Source: Parvularcula sp964556115 (GTDB taxonomy: Bacteria > Pseudomonadota > Alphaproteobacteria > Caulobacterales > Parvularculaceae). Taken from it: 64,000 nucleotides of DNA. The notes under the pieces are model-generated. The model made no database searches, was not told the DNA's origin, and saw only the letters and a list, made by a program, of their open reading frames with translations. Where the stretch lies: contig CAZKVC010000003.1 in assembly GCA_964556115.1 (NCBI GenBank), forward strand, positions 62,001 to 126,000, written 5' to 3'. Positions 52,759 through 62,137 of the stretch are shown here, one piece after another. Position numbers and translations under genes: made by a program. The first letter of the stretch is position 1. Every line of letters starts with the position of its first letter.

Positions 52759-52978
52759 AGGCCCGTCTCCCTCGGAAATGAAGTTATAGGGACAAGACGT
52801 GCCTCTGCGGTTAATATGCGGAACTTGAATGGTAAATGAACCGTTTACCAAGGACTGCAGCGAAACCTCTTTGGTTTTGCCGAAACTACTATTCAATCCC
52901 AAGCCTAGAATTTAAGCGCGATTTACCACCTGGCGGCCTATAGGATGCTGACTAGCGGACACCTTGGGTATTGCGATC

Positions 52979-53959
52979 ATGGGGAAATTTGCTTGGCTCA
53001 TTGCTGGCTTCGCGAGCATAGCGGTTCTTGGTCTTGGTTCGTGTACAGACCAGAAGGAAGAGGCCGGTGAGAGCCTCACCCGGCAAGGCGTGACGCCGAT
53101 CGGCGGCGAAGGCCGGCCGAAATCCATTGAGGCGGCCATCGGCCAGGACAGCGAAGTTCCCCTTTTCCAGATCGGCGATCAGGATACGGTGCTCTATATC
53201 CTGCCCACGGTCCACTTCATGCGCCCGACACTCGAATGGAAGCGGCCCATCATCGAAGCGGTCTTCAAGCAGGCGCAGGCTCTCTACCTTCCTGCCGATG
53301 TCTTCTCGAAAGAAGCGCAGAGAAGCATGGGGCTGATCGCGACCCAGGCCGGCATTCTGCCCGACGAGAAGGAAATCGGTACGCTGCTGAACGACCGCCA
53401 GCGGGCGACTTTCGACGATGCCGTCCGCGGCCTTGGCGCCGACCCCTCCCGGCTCAAGGCCTTCCGCCCCTGGTTCGCCACCCTTCAGCTCGAGATGCTC
53501 AGCATCATGTACGGCGGAGGTGACCCTGCCGCCGCGCCCGACGTGCTTCTCGCCCGGGAGATGATGCAGCGCGGCGCACGGCTTCGCTACCTCGAAACCG
53601 CCGCGCAGCAGATGGCCATGCGCGCAGCCGGAACCAATGAAGAAGACATCGCCGTCCTCTTCGACCGCATCGAGCTTTGGAAGAAGGGCGAAGCCTATTA
53701 CGCCGATCTTCTCGGCGCATGGTACGGGGGCGACATGACGCGCCTCGAAGAGTTTCACGACATTCTCTATGATGGTCACCCGGAGCTTCGCGAGCGGCTG
53801 GTCCGTGACCGGAATTTCGAATGGGCGCTTCAGATGGACCGTTTGCTGACGGACGACAAGGGCGTCTACCTACTGGCCATACCCTATGAACACCTGGTCG
53901 GTGCGGACTCTCTTCTCAGCATCATGACGGACAGGGGTTACGAGCCGGAGCGGCTCTGA
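52979..53959 (+). CDS. TraB/GumN-family lipoprotein
   Basis: 326 residues. Leader ends LGSC, a lipobox with Cys22. The body has the TraB/GumN pattern: 'VLYILPTVHFM' near the start (GTxH-like His), alpha-helical centre, 'RDRNFEWALQMDRLL' and 'HLVGADSLLSIMTDRGY' at the end. The usual 'VGAGHL' is 'AIPYEHL' here, a loss of the Gly-His context that may affect a putative metal site. Start ATG 52979 has no good ribosome site. The last 22 bp overlap the coaBC 3' end. Confidence 0.8.
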   Translation: MGKFAWLIAGFASIAVLGLGSCTDQKEEAGESLTRQGVTPIGGEGRPKSIEAAIGQDSEVPLFQIGDQDTVLYILPTVHFMRPTLEWKRPIIEAVFKQAQALYLPADVFSKEAQRSMGLIATQAGILPDEKEIGTLLNDRQRATFDDAVRGLGADPSRLKAFRPWFATLQLEMLSIMYGGGDPAAAPDVLLAREMMQRGARLRYLETAAQQMAMRAAGTNEEDIAVLFDRIELWKKGEAYYADLLGAWYGGDMTRLEEFHDILYDGHPELRERLVRDRNFEWALQMDRLLTDDKGVYLLAIPYEHLVGADSLLSIMTDRGYEPERL

Positions 53960-55191
53960 CCCTCCCCGAATGCGGCCGCGACCCTTGCGGCGATTTCATC
54001 GCCCAGACTGTCCTTGCTCATCTCGGGCAGCTCGATGTCACCCTCGCCGGTGATGATGGTGACCGTGTTGCGGTCGCCGCCCATCGAAGGCTGGCCGGGC
54101 GAGACGTCATTGGCGATGATCCAGTCGCAGCCCTTGCGCGTCCTCTTGGCGTCGGCATGGGAGATGACATCGTCCGTCTCCGCCGCGAACCCGACCACCA
54201 GCTTCGGCCTTCCGGCCTTCAGCTGACTGACTTCCGCAAGAATGTCGGGGTTCTCGACGAGGTCGATCGCGGTCAGCCCGCCCCGCTCCTTCTTGACCTT
54301 ATGGGTGGTCTCGAAGGCGGGGCGATAGTCGGCCACGGCTGCACAGGCCACGAAGACATCGGCAGGCAGCGCGCGCATCACCGCGTCTTCCATCTCGCGA
54401 GCCGTCTGGACGGGGATCACTTCGCAGCCCGGCGGCGGCGCGATGCTGACGGGTCCGCTGACCACGGCGACATCGGCCCCCGCCCTTCTGAAGGCCGCGG
54501 CCAGGGCGTAGCCCTGCTTGCCCGAGGAGCGGTTGCCCACGAAGCGGACGGGGTCGAGCGGTTCGTAGGTCGGCCCCGCGGTGATCAGCACACGTTTTCC
54601 CGAAAGGGGCCCCGAGGGCGGCGGCAGCATGCGCTCGACGCGGTCGGCAATGGCCAGCGGTTCGGGCAGGCGCCCAGCACCGAACTCGCCGCAAGCCATA
54701 GGCCCTTCGCCGGGATCAATGACGATCTGCCCGTCCGCCCGCAAGGTGGCGACGTTCCGCACGGTCGCCGGGTGCTCCCACATCCTGACATTCATCGCAG
54801 GCGCATAGACGACGGGCTTGTCCGTCGCCAGAAGCACCGTGCTTGCAAGATCGTCGGCGATCCCCGTTGAAGCCTTGGCGAGGATGTTGGCCGTGGCCGG
54901 GGCGACGACGACCAGGTCTGCGGCGCGGCTGAGTTCGATATGGCCCATCTCGACTTCGGCGGTGAGGTCGAAGAGTTCGGTGTAGCAGCGCTCACCGGTC
55001 AGCCCCGACAAGGCGAGCGGCGTGATGAACTGCGCCCCGCCCGCCGTCAGCACGCTGGGCACCCGCACCCCGCGCTTGGAAAGCTCCCGCGCAAGCTCGA
55101 GCGCCTTGTAGGCAGCGATACCGCCGCCTACGATCAGCAGCACCGAGCGTCCTTTGCCGCCTTGAGGTTGGGCCAAACCTGCCTCCGTCAT
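53938..55191 (-). CDS. coaBC: Bifunctional phosphopantothenoylcysteine decarboxylase/synthetase
   Basis: 417-residue Dfp protein of coenzyme A synthesis. The N-terminal CoaC flavoprotein has 'GGGIAAYKALELARELSKRG', the catalytic His in 'MGHIELSRAADLVVVAPATANI' and 'APAMNVRMWEHP'. The C-terminal CoaB has 'NRSSGKQGYA' and 'AAVADYRP' plus a Lys-rich 'HKVKKERGG' loop. ATG 55191 is chosen; a GTG at 55230 would add 13 residues. Convergent overlap of 22 bp with the TraB-like gene. Confidence 0.95.
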   Translation of the reverse strand: MTEAGLAQPQGGKGRSVLLIVGGGIAAYKALELARELSKRGVRVPSVLTAGGAQFITPLALSGLTGERCYTELFDLTAEVEMGHIELSRAADLVVVAPATANILAKASTGIADDLASTVLLATDKPVVYAPAMNVRMWEHPATVRNVATLRADGQIVIDPGEGPMACGEFGAGRLPEPLAIADRVERMLPPPSGPLSGKRVLITAGPTYEPLDPVRFVGNRSSGKQGYALAAAFRRAGADVAVVSGPVSIAPPPGCEVIPVQTAREMEDAVMRALPADVFVACAAVADYRPAFETTHKVKKERGGLTAIDLVENPDILAEVSQLKAGRPKLVVGFAAETDDVISHADAKRTRKGCDWIIANDVSPGQPSMGGDRNTVTIITGEGDIELPEMSKDSLGDEIAARVAAAFGEGQSRSGS

Positions 55192-55346
55192 TCCGCGCCG
55201 CGCTAGGCGGGTTCCATGGCCTTTCACCACAAAACGGGTCCTGCCACAAAAGAACGGCGCGGCGCTTTCGGGTTTTTTCGTGAGCTTCGCCTATCTTTCG
55301 CATGGTGGCCCGGGCGGGCGCGCCCATGACGCATGACGAGGTACCC

Positions 55347-56132
55347 ATGTCCTACCGTTTCTTTGCGCCGATCGCGCTTGGCCTTCTTCTCGCCTCCCCA
55401 GGTCCGGCAGCGGCGCAGGAGGATGAGCTGCCCTATTATGTCGTCCTGACCGGCGGGGCCGTTTTTGAAGCGGAAGGACAGCAATCGGGCCGGCTGCGCG
55501 AGGATTTCGCCGTTCCGCTGGCCGATGCGGTGCTGACCGATGGCGCAGCCTACCGCTTCCGCACCGATTACGAGATCGGCGGCTTCGTTTCTCTCGCCGC
55601 GGGCAAGACGACGCCCTACGGCCCCTATCGTTCGGAGTTCGAACTCAGCTACAGCCGCTCGGACGTCGACCGGCACCGCAGCTTCCGCGCGCTCGGCCAG
55701 TCGCTTGACCTCGCCGACAGCGGCATCCTGACAGCCAGCACCTCGCCCACCGAGACCCCTCTCGGTTCGGTCCTGCGGGACGCTCAGGGCAGCCTCGAGA
55801 CCTACGCCATCATGATCAACGGCTACCGCGAATTCGCCGTGCCGCGGGAAGGCGTCCTTCCCTATCTCGGCGCGGGCCTCGGCGCGGTCAGGGCCGAGGT
55901 CGATTACAGCCCCTCGGGGGAGCCCCTGATCGATGACGGCGTCTGGATCGCAGGCTACCAGCTGATGGCGGGCATTGATGTCGAAACCGGCGGCGGTTCC
56001 ATGCTGCGGGCGGGGCTTCGCTACCGCGGCGGCCAGACGATCGAGGTCGACACGGAAGCACCCTTAACCTCCGAGCTCGAGATCGACTATGGACAGACCA
56101 TGCTCGAAATCGGTTGGCGCTGGGCGCTTTAG
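55347..56132 (+). CDS. Outer-membrane beta-barrel protein
   Basis: 261 residues with a signal peptide ending 'GPAAAQ' and alternating amphipathic strands finishing 'MLEIGWRWAL', suggesting a small OmpA/OprF-type or opacity-like barrel. 'YYVVLTGGAVFEAE' and 'GVLPYLGAGLGAVRAEVDY' fit that class. GAGG is 6 nt before ATG 55347. Function unknown. Its stop overlaps the ubiB stop. Confidence 0.78.
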   Translation: MSYRFFAPIALGLLLASPGPAAAQEDELPYYVVLTGGAVFEAEGQQSGRLREDFAVPLADAVLTDGAAYRFRTDYEIGGFVSLAAGKTTPYGPYRSEFELSYSRSDVDRHRSFRALGQSLDLADSGILTASTSPTETPLGSVLRDAQGSLETYAIMINGYREFAVPREGVLPYLGAGLGAVRAEVDYSPSGEPLIDDGVWIAGYQLMAGIDVETGGGSMLRAGLRYRGGQTIEVDTEAPLTSELEIDYGQTMLEIGWRWAL

Positions 56133-57643
56133 AGGTTCGGCTCTTCCGGGTTCAGGGGCTTCCCCTTCATCGCCCTTGCCAGCCTGACGATCGTATCGTC
56201 GGAGAGATTGATCCCGCCATCGGCAAGCTGGGCCGCCATGTTCTCCGCGGCCTGCGCGAATTGCGGGAAATGCTCGTTCAGTGAACGGACAGCCTGGACG
56301 TTTTCGCGGATCTGGCCAAGGATCGCCTTGCCGCCGATCTCCTTTTGCACATAGTCACGGACGATCGGCTCGGCGGTCGACCAGAGGTCGATGTCCGGGT
56401 CGAGAATCCGCGCGACCCCCTCCACAACCACCATCGTCCGTTGAAGGAGCACCAGCTCGGGCCGCAGGTGCATGTCGAAGACGTCGGTCACATCGAACAG
56501 CTGCTGCAGCACGCGGCTCATGTCGAGCTCGCTGGCCCGCTTCATGAAGATCGGCTCGCCCACGGCGCGCAGCGCGGTTGCGAACGCATCCATGTTGAAA
56601 TGATCGGGCACATAGCCCGCATCGAAATGCGCCTTCGCGGCAGCGCGGTAGTCGCGCCTGATGAAGCCGTAGATGATCTCGGCAAAGGCCCGCCGCGCCT
56701 TCGCATCGAGGCGGCCCATGATGCCGAAGTCGATCAGGACCAGGCGTCCCTGCTGATCGACGAAGAGATTGCCCTGATGCATGTCCGCATGAAAGAAGCC
56801 GTGCTCGAGGGCCTGGTTGAGAAAACAGCGCATGGTTGCCCGCGCAAGCTTCTCGCGATCGATGTTTCGCCTGGAAAGGGCCCCGGCGTCGGAGACTGGG
56901 GTGCCGTCGATCCATGCACTCGTCAGCACACGCCGCGAGCTGCGTTGCCAGTCCACCTCGGGGACGACCACATCGGGGAAGCCTTCGAGATTCTCGCGGA
57001 CCTCGGAGGCCGAGCCTGCCTCCATGCGAAGGTCGAGCTCCAGCTCCGAGGAACTCATCAGGGTCTGAATGAATTTGACGGGCTCGAGCCGCTTCGCCGC
57101 CGGAACGAAGCGCTGCACGAAGCGCGCACCAAGAAGAAGCACGCGGAACTCACGTCGCGCCGTCCGCTCTATCCCGGGACGCAGGATCTTCACGGCGACA
57201 TCGCGGCCATCGGCGGTTCGCGCCTTGTGGACCTGGGCGATGGATGCCGCGGCGACGGGTTCGGAGAAACTTTCGAACAGGCTCTCGATCGGGCTTGCGA
57301 ACTCCCGCTCGACGGTCACTTTCGCCGCCTCCATGCCGAAGGGCGCCATCTTGTCCTGAAGCTTCGAAAGATCCTCCGCCATTTGAAAACCGACGATGTC
57401 GGGGCGGGTCGCAAGAAGCTGGCCGAACTTGACATAGGCCGGACCCTGACCTTCGAGAGCGGCGGCGAGCCGCTGACCCGGCCGCATGCCCTTCCGCCTC
57501 GTGCCCAGCCGCGTGATCCGCCCGAGGGTCTTGACCCCGCCGGGCACCATCGCCTCGTATTCGCGGGGGATCAGCGCGTCATGCCTGGCGAGTATCCAGG
57601 TGATTTTCAGAAGGCGGAAGAAATCGGCGACAGCGTGGAACAT
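56129..57643 (-). CDS. ubiB: Ubiquinone biosynthesis kinase-like protein UbiB
   Basis: 504-residue ABC1/ADCK atypical kinase. 'YVKFGQLLATRPD' (KxGQ), 'VAVKILRPG', 'HADMHQGNLFVD' and 'LIDFGIMGRLD' are all present. Unlike E. coli UbiB, whose end has two membrane helices, the last ~80 residues here are charged and I see no clear transmembrane segment. It starts 3 bp after ubiE stops, a ubiE-ubiB operon common in alphaproteobacteria. It is needed for ubiquinone synthesis or distribution. Confidence 0.95.
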   Translation of the reverse strand: MFHAVADFFRLLKITWILARHDALIPREYEAMVPGGVKTLGRITRLGTRRKGMRPGQRLAAALEGQGPAYVKFGQLLATRPDIVGFQMAEDLSKLQDKMAPFGMEAAKVTVEREFASPIESLFESFSEPVAAASIAQVHKARTADGRDVAVKILRPGIERTARREFRVLLLGARFVQRFVPAAKRLEPVKFIQTLMSSSELELDLRMEAGSASEVRENLEGFPDVVVPEVDWQRSSRRVLTSAWIDGTPVSDAGALSRRNIDREKLARATMRCFLNQALEHGFFHADMHQGNLFVDQQGRLVLIDFGIMGRLDAKARRAFAEIIYGFIRRDYRAAAKAHFDAGYVPDHFNMDAFATALRAVGEPIFMKRASELDMSRVLQQLFDVTDVFDMHLRPELVLLQRTMVVVEGVARILDPDIDLWSTAEPIVRDYVQKEIGGKAILGQIRENVQAVRSLNEHFPQFAQAAENMAAQLADGGINLSDDTIVRLARAMKGKPLNPEEPNL

Positions 57644-57646
57644 GTG

Positions 57647-58396
57647 TCAGATCTTCGCCGCCAGGTGCAGGGTACAAATGCCGCCGGAAAACCGCTCATA
57701 GCGGACGCGGCCGAAACCTGCCGCCACGATCTCACGCGCCAGGGCGTCGGGCGCGGGGAAGCGGCGGATCGAGTCCACGAGATAGCGGTAGCTTTCCCGG
57801 TCCCCGGCCACCGCCTCACCGAGCTGGGGAATGACGAGATCGGAGTAACGCTCGTAGATCGCCCGGAAACCCGCCTGGGGCGGCTGGGAGAACTCGAGCA
57901 CGAAAAGCCTTCCGCCGTAACGAAGGACCCGGTGCGCTTCCTTCAGGGCGGCGGCGCGGTCGGTGACATTTCTGATGCCAAAGGCGATCGAGTAATGCGT
58001 GAACTGACGCTCGCCGAAGGGAAGGCATTCCGCATCGCCGCAGGCTCTTACGCCCCGGCCGTGCTCAAGGCCGGCTTTCAGCATGGCGTGGTTGATGTCG
58101 CAGACCACCGCTTCGGCCGGGCGGCGCCCGCGCGGCTCGCGTGCATCGGCACGGCGCAGGAAGCTGGCCGCGATATCGCCGGTTCCCCCTGCCACGTCAA
58201 TCAGCCGCTGGCCGGGCTGGGGGGCCATGCGGTCCACCGTCACCGATTTCCACACACGGTGGAGCCCGCCGGACATCAGATCGTTCATCACGTCATAGGA
58301 GGTCGCGACCGAGCGGAAGACGCCGCCGACCAGCGGCGCCTTGGCTTCTGGGGCGACGTCGCGGGAGCCGAAAGGGACGGTGTTTGAAGGCGGCAT
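57647..58396 (-). CDS. ubiE: Ubiquinone/menaquinone methyltransferase UbiE
   Basis: 249-residue SAM methyltransferase acting on the benzoquinol ring. The family stretches 'VFRSVATSYDVMNDLMSGGLHRVWK', 'DVAGGTGDIA' (motif I), 'IAFGIRNVTDRAAAL' and 'LEFSQP' are complete. First gene of ubiE-ubiB, 3 bp spacing. It lies 80 bp downstream of the TonB receptor gene on the same strand. Confidence 0.95.
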   Translation of the reverse strand: MPPSNTVPFGSRDVAPEAKAPLVGGVFRSVATSYDVMNDLMSGGLHRVWKSVTVDRMAPQPGQRLIDVAGGTGDIAASFLRRADAREPRGRRPAEAVVCDINHAMLKAGLEHGRGVRACGDAECLPFGERQFTHYSIAFGIRNVTDRAAALKEAHRVLRYGGRLFVLEFSQPPQAGFRAIYERYSDLVIPQLGEAVAGDRESYRYLVDSIRRFPAPDALAREIVAAGFGRVRYERFSGGICTLHLAAKI

Positions 58397-58476
58397 GGGC
58401 AGGCTTTCGGTTCGGTCTTGGAACGGTATCTAGGGCAGGGCCCCTTCGGCGTCTCCTAGACGTGGGCGCGCAGGGG

Positions 58477-60486
58477 TCAAAACCTGGCTGAAAGGACGAG
58501 TTCGAAAGCCCGCTCCTCGCCGGGGAAATAGCGCTCATTGCCGAAGGCGAAGTCGGCCCGCTTGGCATAGCGTTCATCGGTGAGATTGCGGATGATGCCC
58601 GTCAGCTCGGCCCCTGCGCCGATCTCCCGCCCGATCCTGAGATCGAGAGTGTCGTGCCCCTCATAGAAGACGGTGTTGGCGGCGTTCATCGCGTAGCGTC
58701 CGACATGCTGGGCCGAAAGCTCACCCCGCCACGGACCGGGCGGTGTCCAGCGCAGGGCGATATGGGCGAGGCTCTTCGGTGCCGTGTCGACAGGATCGCC
58801 GCTGTCGATCGTCTCGGAGGCATTCCCGACAACGCGGTCGAAGCGGTAGCGATGCTCGGCATAGGTGCCGCTGGCGAAGAGCGAGAAGCTCTCACCGAGG
58901 GGCATGTCGAGATCGCCTTCGATGCCGACATGGCTGGTCTTGCCGTCGGTGACGTTGAAGCCGTCCGCATCGCGGAAGAAGACCTGCCGTTTTTCTATGG
59001 CAAAGCCCGTGATCCGCACCAGGCCGCCTGCACCGATCGGCAGGGCAACCCCAAGCTCGGCGCTGTCCATGGTTTCGGGATCGATACCGTCCACGCGCTG
59101 GTTGGGCTGTAACCTGTAAAGCTCGGTTGTCTGGGGCGGTCTCGCACCGCGCGCCAGCGATGCGTGCCAAGCCCGTCCGGCCACATCCTCGTAGCGGGCA
59201 GCCAGCCGTCCGGTCAGGACGGCGAACGCGTCTTCCCTGTCCTCAGGACGCCGGAAACGGCCCCGGGTCCCGGGAGCTGCATCGGTGTCGTAATCATAGC
59301 GGATGAAGGTGCCCCGCAGCCCTGCCTCCAGGGTCAGCCTGTCCGTCGGCCGGTGAGCGAGCTTGGCAAAAGGCGCCGCCTCCTGCGCCTTCACGCGGTA
59401 GTCATAGTGGAGGCCCTGAACGAAGCTGAAGACCGTCGGCTCGGCCTGGAACTCGCGCAGGCTGCCTTCGGTCAGGTCGACATCGAGACCGATGGTGAGA
59501 TCGCTCTTCGCGCCAAGCGGACGCTGGGCGATCGATAGGACGCCGAGGCTGGCATGCTCGTTTTCTTCGAGCGCATCGCCGGGCAGGAAATGCAGCTTGA
59601 ACGCCATGTCGGTCCAGCGGGCGAATGGCTGCACGCTGGCCTCCCAGCCGCCAGCGGAAAAGCCGCGCTCCCAGCTCAGAAGGCCATGACGGACATTGCG
59701 GAACGCTTCGGGATTGGGGTTTGAGCGGCGCAGCTCGTCCACGGCGAACGCCCGCTCGCCGATGACGAAGCCCGCGGTTTCCTGATCGAGATCGTGATAG
59801 CTCGCCCGCAGAACACCGCCCCCGAGATCCGCCGCGATCATGCCCTTTGTCTCGACGGCTCCGGATTCCTCGCGGTAGCCGCCATCATCGAGAAAGCTGA
59901 GCCCGGCGGTGAAACCCTCGCCGCTGAGAAGCCCGGCCGCGCGGTAGCGGTCGAAGGAACCGGCCGAGAGGGTCAGGCGGGAGGGTGCCTCTCCCGGTTC
60001 CGGCAGGCGAAAGGCCACCGCGCCGTGAAGCGCGTTCGAGCCGTAGGCGACATCCCCGGGGCCCCGGAGGATGCGGACCTCCTCGGCAAAAGGCAGCCCG
60101 GCATGGAAAAGTCCGTTCACATTGGCAAAGCCTGCAGCCCGCAGGGGTACGCCGTCTTGCAGAAAGAGAAAGCTTCCCGCGCCCGCGCCGCCTGTGAGGA
60201 CAGGGGAACGGATCGCGGTGAGATGCTCGCGCCCCGATCCGGCCTGAACGAAAACGCCGGGCGCACGGTTCAGAAGCTCGGCAGGCGCGAGGGGGGACAG
60301 GAACGCATCGAAAGGCCCTTCGAGCGGGCTGACGGCCAGGGGCGGCGCTTCGTCCTGGCGGGCGGTGACCACGAGCCTGTCCGGAGCCCCCTGCGCCTGG
60401 TCTTGAGCCTGGTCCTGGGCCTCGGCTGCGCCGAAAGCCGCGAAAAGCGCAAGAATCGCCAGTGGTTTGTATTGAAAATCAGACAT
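58477..60486 (-). CDS. TonB-dependent receptor
   Basis: 669-residue outer-membrane receptor. A signal peptide is followed by a short direct repeat (DQAQ twice), a TonB-box-like 'DRLVVTAR', a plug ('APAELLNRAPGVFVQ', 'EVRILRGPGDVAYGSNALHGAVAF') and a barrel ending 'LVLSARF'. GAGGGG lies 6 nt before ATG 60486. The ligand cannot be told: no siderophore, cobalamin or sugar genes are adjacent. The shorter barrel fits a siderophore or metal receptor. Confidence 0.88.
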   Translation of the reverse strand: MSDFQYKPLAILALFAAFGAAEAQDQAQDQAQGAPDRLVVTARQDEAPPLAVSPLEGPFDAFLSPLAPAELLNRAPGVFVQAGSGREHLTAIRSPVLTGGAGAGSFLFLQDGVPLRAAGFANVNGLFHAGLPFAEEVRILRGPGDVAYGSNALHGAVAFRLPEPGEAPSRLTLSAGSFDRYRAAGLLSGEGFTAGLSFLDDGGYREESGAVETKGMIAADLGGGVLRASYHDLDQETAGFVIGERAFAVDELRRSNPNPEAFRNVRHGLLSWERGFSAGGWEASVQPFARWTDMAFKLHFLPGDALEENEHASLGVLSIAQRPLGAKSDLTIGLDVDLTEGSLREFQAEPTVFSFVQGLHYDYRVKAQEAAPFAKLAHRPTDRLTLEAGLRGTFIRYDYDTDAAPGTRGRFRRPEDREDAFAVLTGRLAARYEDVAGRAWHASLARGARPPQTTELYRLQPNQRVDGIDPETMDSAELGVALPIGAGGLVRITGFAIEKRQVFFRDADGFNVTDGKTSHVGIEGDLDMPLGESFSLFASGTYAEHRYRFDRVVGNASETIDSGDPVDTAPKSLAHIALRWTPPGPWRGELSAQHVGRYAMNAANTVFYEGHDTLDLRIGREIGAGAELTGIIRNLTDERYAKRADFAFGNERYFPGEERAFELVLSARF

Positions 60487-60696
60487 CTACCGCCCCTCAC
60501 GTCCGCCCGCCAAGGCAAGGTGCGCAAGGCACCGCTCGGCAGACGGGGCCGTCCTTCCTTCCTGAGGACGGGTTTGGCAAGCCGGGGAGCCGGGGGCTGG
60601 ATCGGCATCGCAAATCGATTCCCCTTGCCATTTTAGCAAAGGTTATGTTTCATAGGAGCTCCAGCCATGCAGCTCGCTGGAAGGGATGATTGGGCG

Positions 60697-61056
60697 ATGA
60701 TCAAATCCGAACTCATTCAAATCCTTGCGGAGGAGAACCCGCATCTTTTCGCCAAAGACGTCGAACGGATGGTCAACGTGATTTTCGACGAAATCACCGA
60801 CGCTCTGGCTTCAGGCGACCGGGTGGAGCTTCGCGGCTTCGGCGCTTTCTCCGTCAGGCACCGTGAAGCGCGGCTCGGCCGCAACCCGCGGACAGGCGAT
60901 GCCGTCGAGGTCGAGGAGAAATGGGCACCCTTCTTCAAGGCGGGCAAGGAGATGCGCGAACGCATCAATGGCGAGGACGAAGCCGAGCCATCCGGGCCTT
61001 CCGCTGCGAAACCGATGAGTGAACGCTTTTCTTCCGCGATGATGGGCGCCAAATAG
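60697..61056 (+). CDS. ihfB: Integration host factor beta-type DNA-bending protein
   Basis: 119 residues (109 if aligned to the usual end). 'MIKSELIQILAEENPHLFAKDVERMVNVIF' and the DNA-intercalating arm 'RNPRTGDAVEVEEKWAPFFKAGKEM' match IHF-beta. A tail of about 25 residues ('DEAEPSGPSAAKPMSERFSSAMMGAK') is extra. An upstream in-frame ATG 60667 has the better ribosome site (AGGAG, 8 nt) and would add ten residues; the family start at 60697 has AAGGGA 10 nt upstream. lapA follows by 6 bp. Confidence 0.93.
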   Translation: MIKSELIQILAEENPHLFAKDVERMVNVIFDEITDALASGDRVELRGFGAFSVRHREARLGRNPRTGDAVEVEEKWAPFFKAGKEMRERINGEDEAEPSGPSAAKPMSERFSSAMMGAK

Positions 61057-61062
61057 CGGCCT

Positions 61063-61401
61063 ATGCCGCGTTTCCTCACCACCATCTTTCTCGCCCTCCT
61101 CGCTCCGCTGCTGGTCGCGTTCTTCGTTGCCAACCGCGAGCCGGTTCGGATCAATTTCGACCCCTTCTCCATCGAAGAGCCCGCGCTCTTCCTTGATGCA
61201 CCCCTATGGGCAGGCCTTTCCGGCACTCTCGTGATCGGCTTCCTTCTCGGGGCGATCGGGATGTGGATCTCCTCCACACGCCTCCGCCGCCGCTCGCGCG
61301 ACCACAAGCAGCGGGTGCGGGAGCTGGAGCGCGAGGTGCAGCTTGCGCGGCAGGAACGGCCTCGCGAAGAACGGACCGCCCTACCCGGCCCGGCGCAGTG
61401 A
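61063..61401 (+). CDS. LapA-domain membrane protein
   Basis: 112 residues with two membrane helices (about 7-24 and 48-70) around the DUF1049/LapA core 'FFVANREPVRINFDPF', then a cytoplasmic Arg/Glu-rich coiled coil. In E. coli LapA works with LapB in LPS assembly. It sits between ihfB and trpF, the usual order in alphaproteobacteria. Its stop overlaps the trpF start (GTGA). Confidence 0.86.
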   Translation: MPRFLTTIFLALLAPLLVAFFVANREPVRINFDPFSIEEPALFLDAPLWAGLSGTLVIGFLLGAIGMWISSTRLRRRSRDHKQRVRELEREVQLARQERPREERTALPGPAQ

Positions 61402-62054
61402 GCACGCCCCTCCTTCTCAAGTTCTGCGGTCTGCGCACCCCCGAAGACGCGGACGCCGCCGTCGCGGCCGGCGCGCAGCTCGGCGGCCTGGTCTTTGCCC
61501 AGGCGAGTCCGCGCAAGGTCAGCCTGCGCGAGGCAAGGCAGGTGCGCGACATGCTTTTCGGCCGGGCCGAGGTGGTGGGCCTTTTCGCGGACAACGCGAT
61601 TGAAGAGATCGCAGCGATCCACAGCGCCATCGGCCTCGACCGCGTCCAGCTCCACGGGAGCGAAGACGAGACTTTCACCGAAGCGGTGGAAAATCAGATC
61701 GGGCTTCCCGTCCTGCGCGCCGTGACCATCTCCGGGCCCGAGGACGCAGAGCGGGCCGAAAAACTAGCTGGCAGCGCGTTCCTTTTCGATGCGAAACCAC
61801 CTGAGGACAGCGCCCGCCGCGGCGGCCACGGCGCCCGCTTCGACTGGGATCATCTCGCCGCCTATAAGGGCGGGCGGAAATTCCTCCTCGCTGGGGGGCT
61901 GACCCCGGACAATGCCGGAGAGGCCGTGGGGGCGATGGGAAGCCATCCGGCCTTTGCCGGTCTCGACGTCTCCTCCGGCATCGAAAGGGAACGCGGGATC
62001 AAGGACGCCGGGCTGATGCAGGGTTTCGCCGATGCCGCCCGGGCCGCGTGCTAG
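61398..62054 (+). CDS. trpF: Phosphoribosylanthranilate isomerase
   Basis: 218-residue TIM barrel of tryptophan synthesis. 'KFCGLRTPEDA' holds the catalytic Cys, 'VQLHGSED' and 'LLAGGLTPDN', with the catalytic Asp in 'GLDVSSGIE'. The start is GTG 61398, overlapping the lapA stop by 4 nt; earlier in-frame starts would lie inside lapA. trpB follows after 83 bp. Confidence 0.94.
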   Translation: MSTPLLLKFCGLRTPEDADAAVAAGAQLGGLVFAQASPRKVSLREARQVRDMLFGRAEVVGLFADNAIEEIAAIHSAIGLDRVQLHGSEDETFTEAVENQIGLPVLRAVTISGPEDAERAEKLAGSAFLFDAKPPEDSARRGGHGARFDWDHLAAYKGGRKFLLAGGLTPDNAGEAVGAMGSHPAFAGLDVSSGIERERGIKDAGLMQGFADAARAAC

Positions 62055-62137
62055 CTGCTGCGGCAACGGCGTCATCCGGGGCCTTTGCGGACTGCCCCTC
62101 CTTCGGCTAGGCGACGAAGCTTCCGAGGAGAAAGCCG

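Noticed and set aside
56345..58387. A 680-codon open frame antisense to ubiB and ubiE
   Set aside because: Both real genes have complete motifs on the other strand; the antisense product has no domain and spans two genes and their junction.
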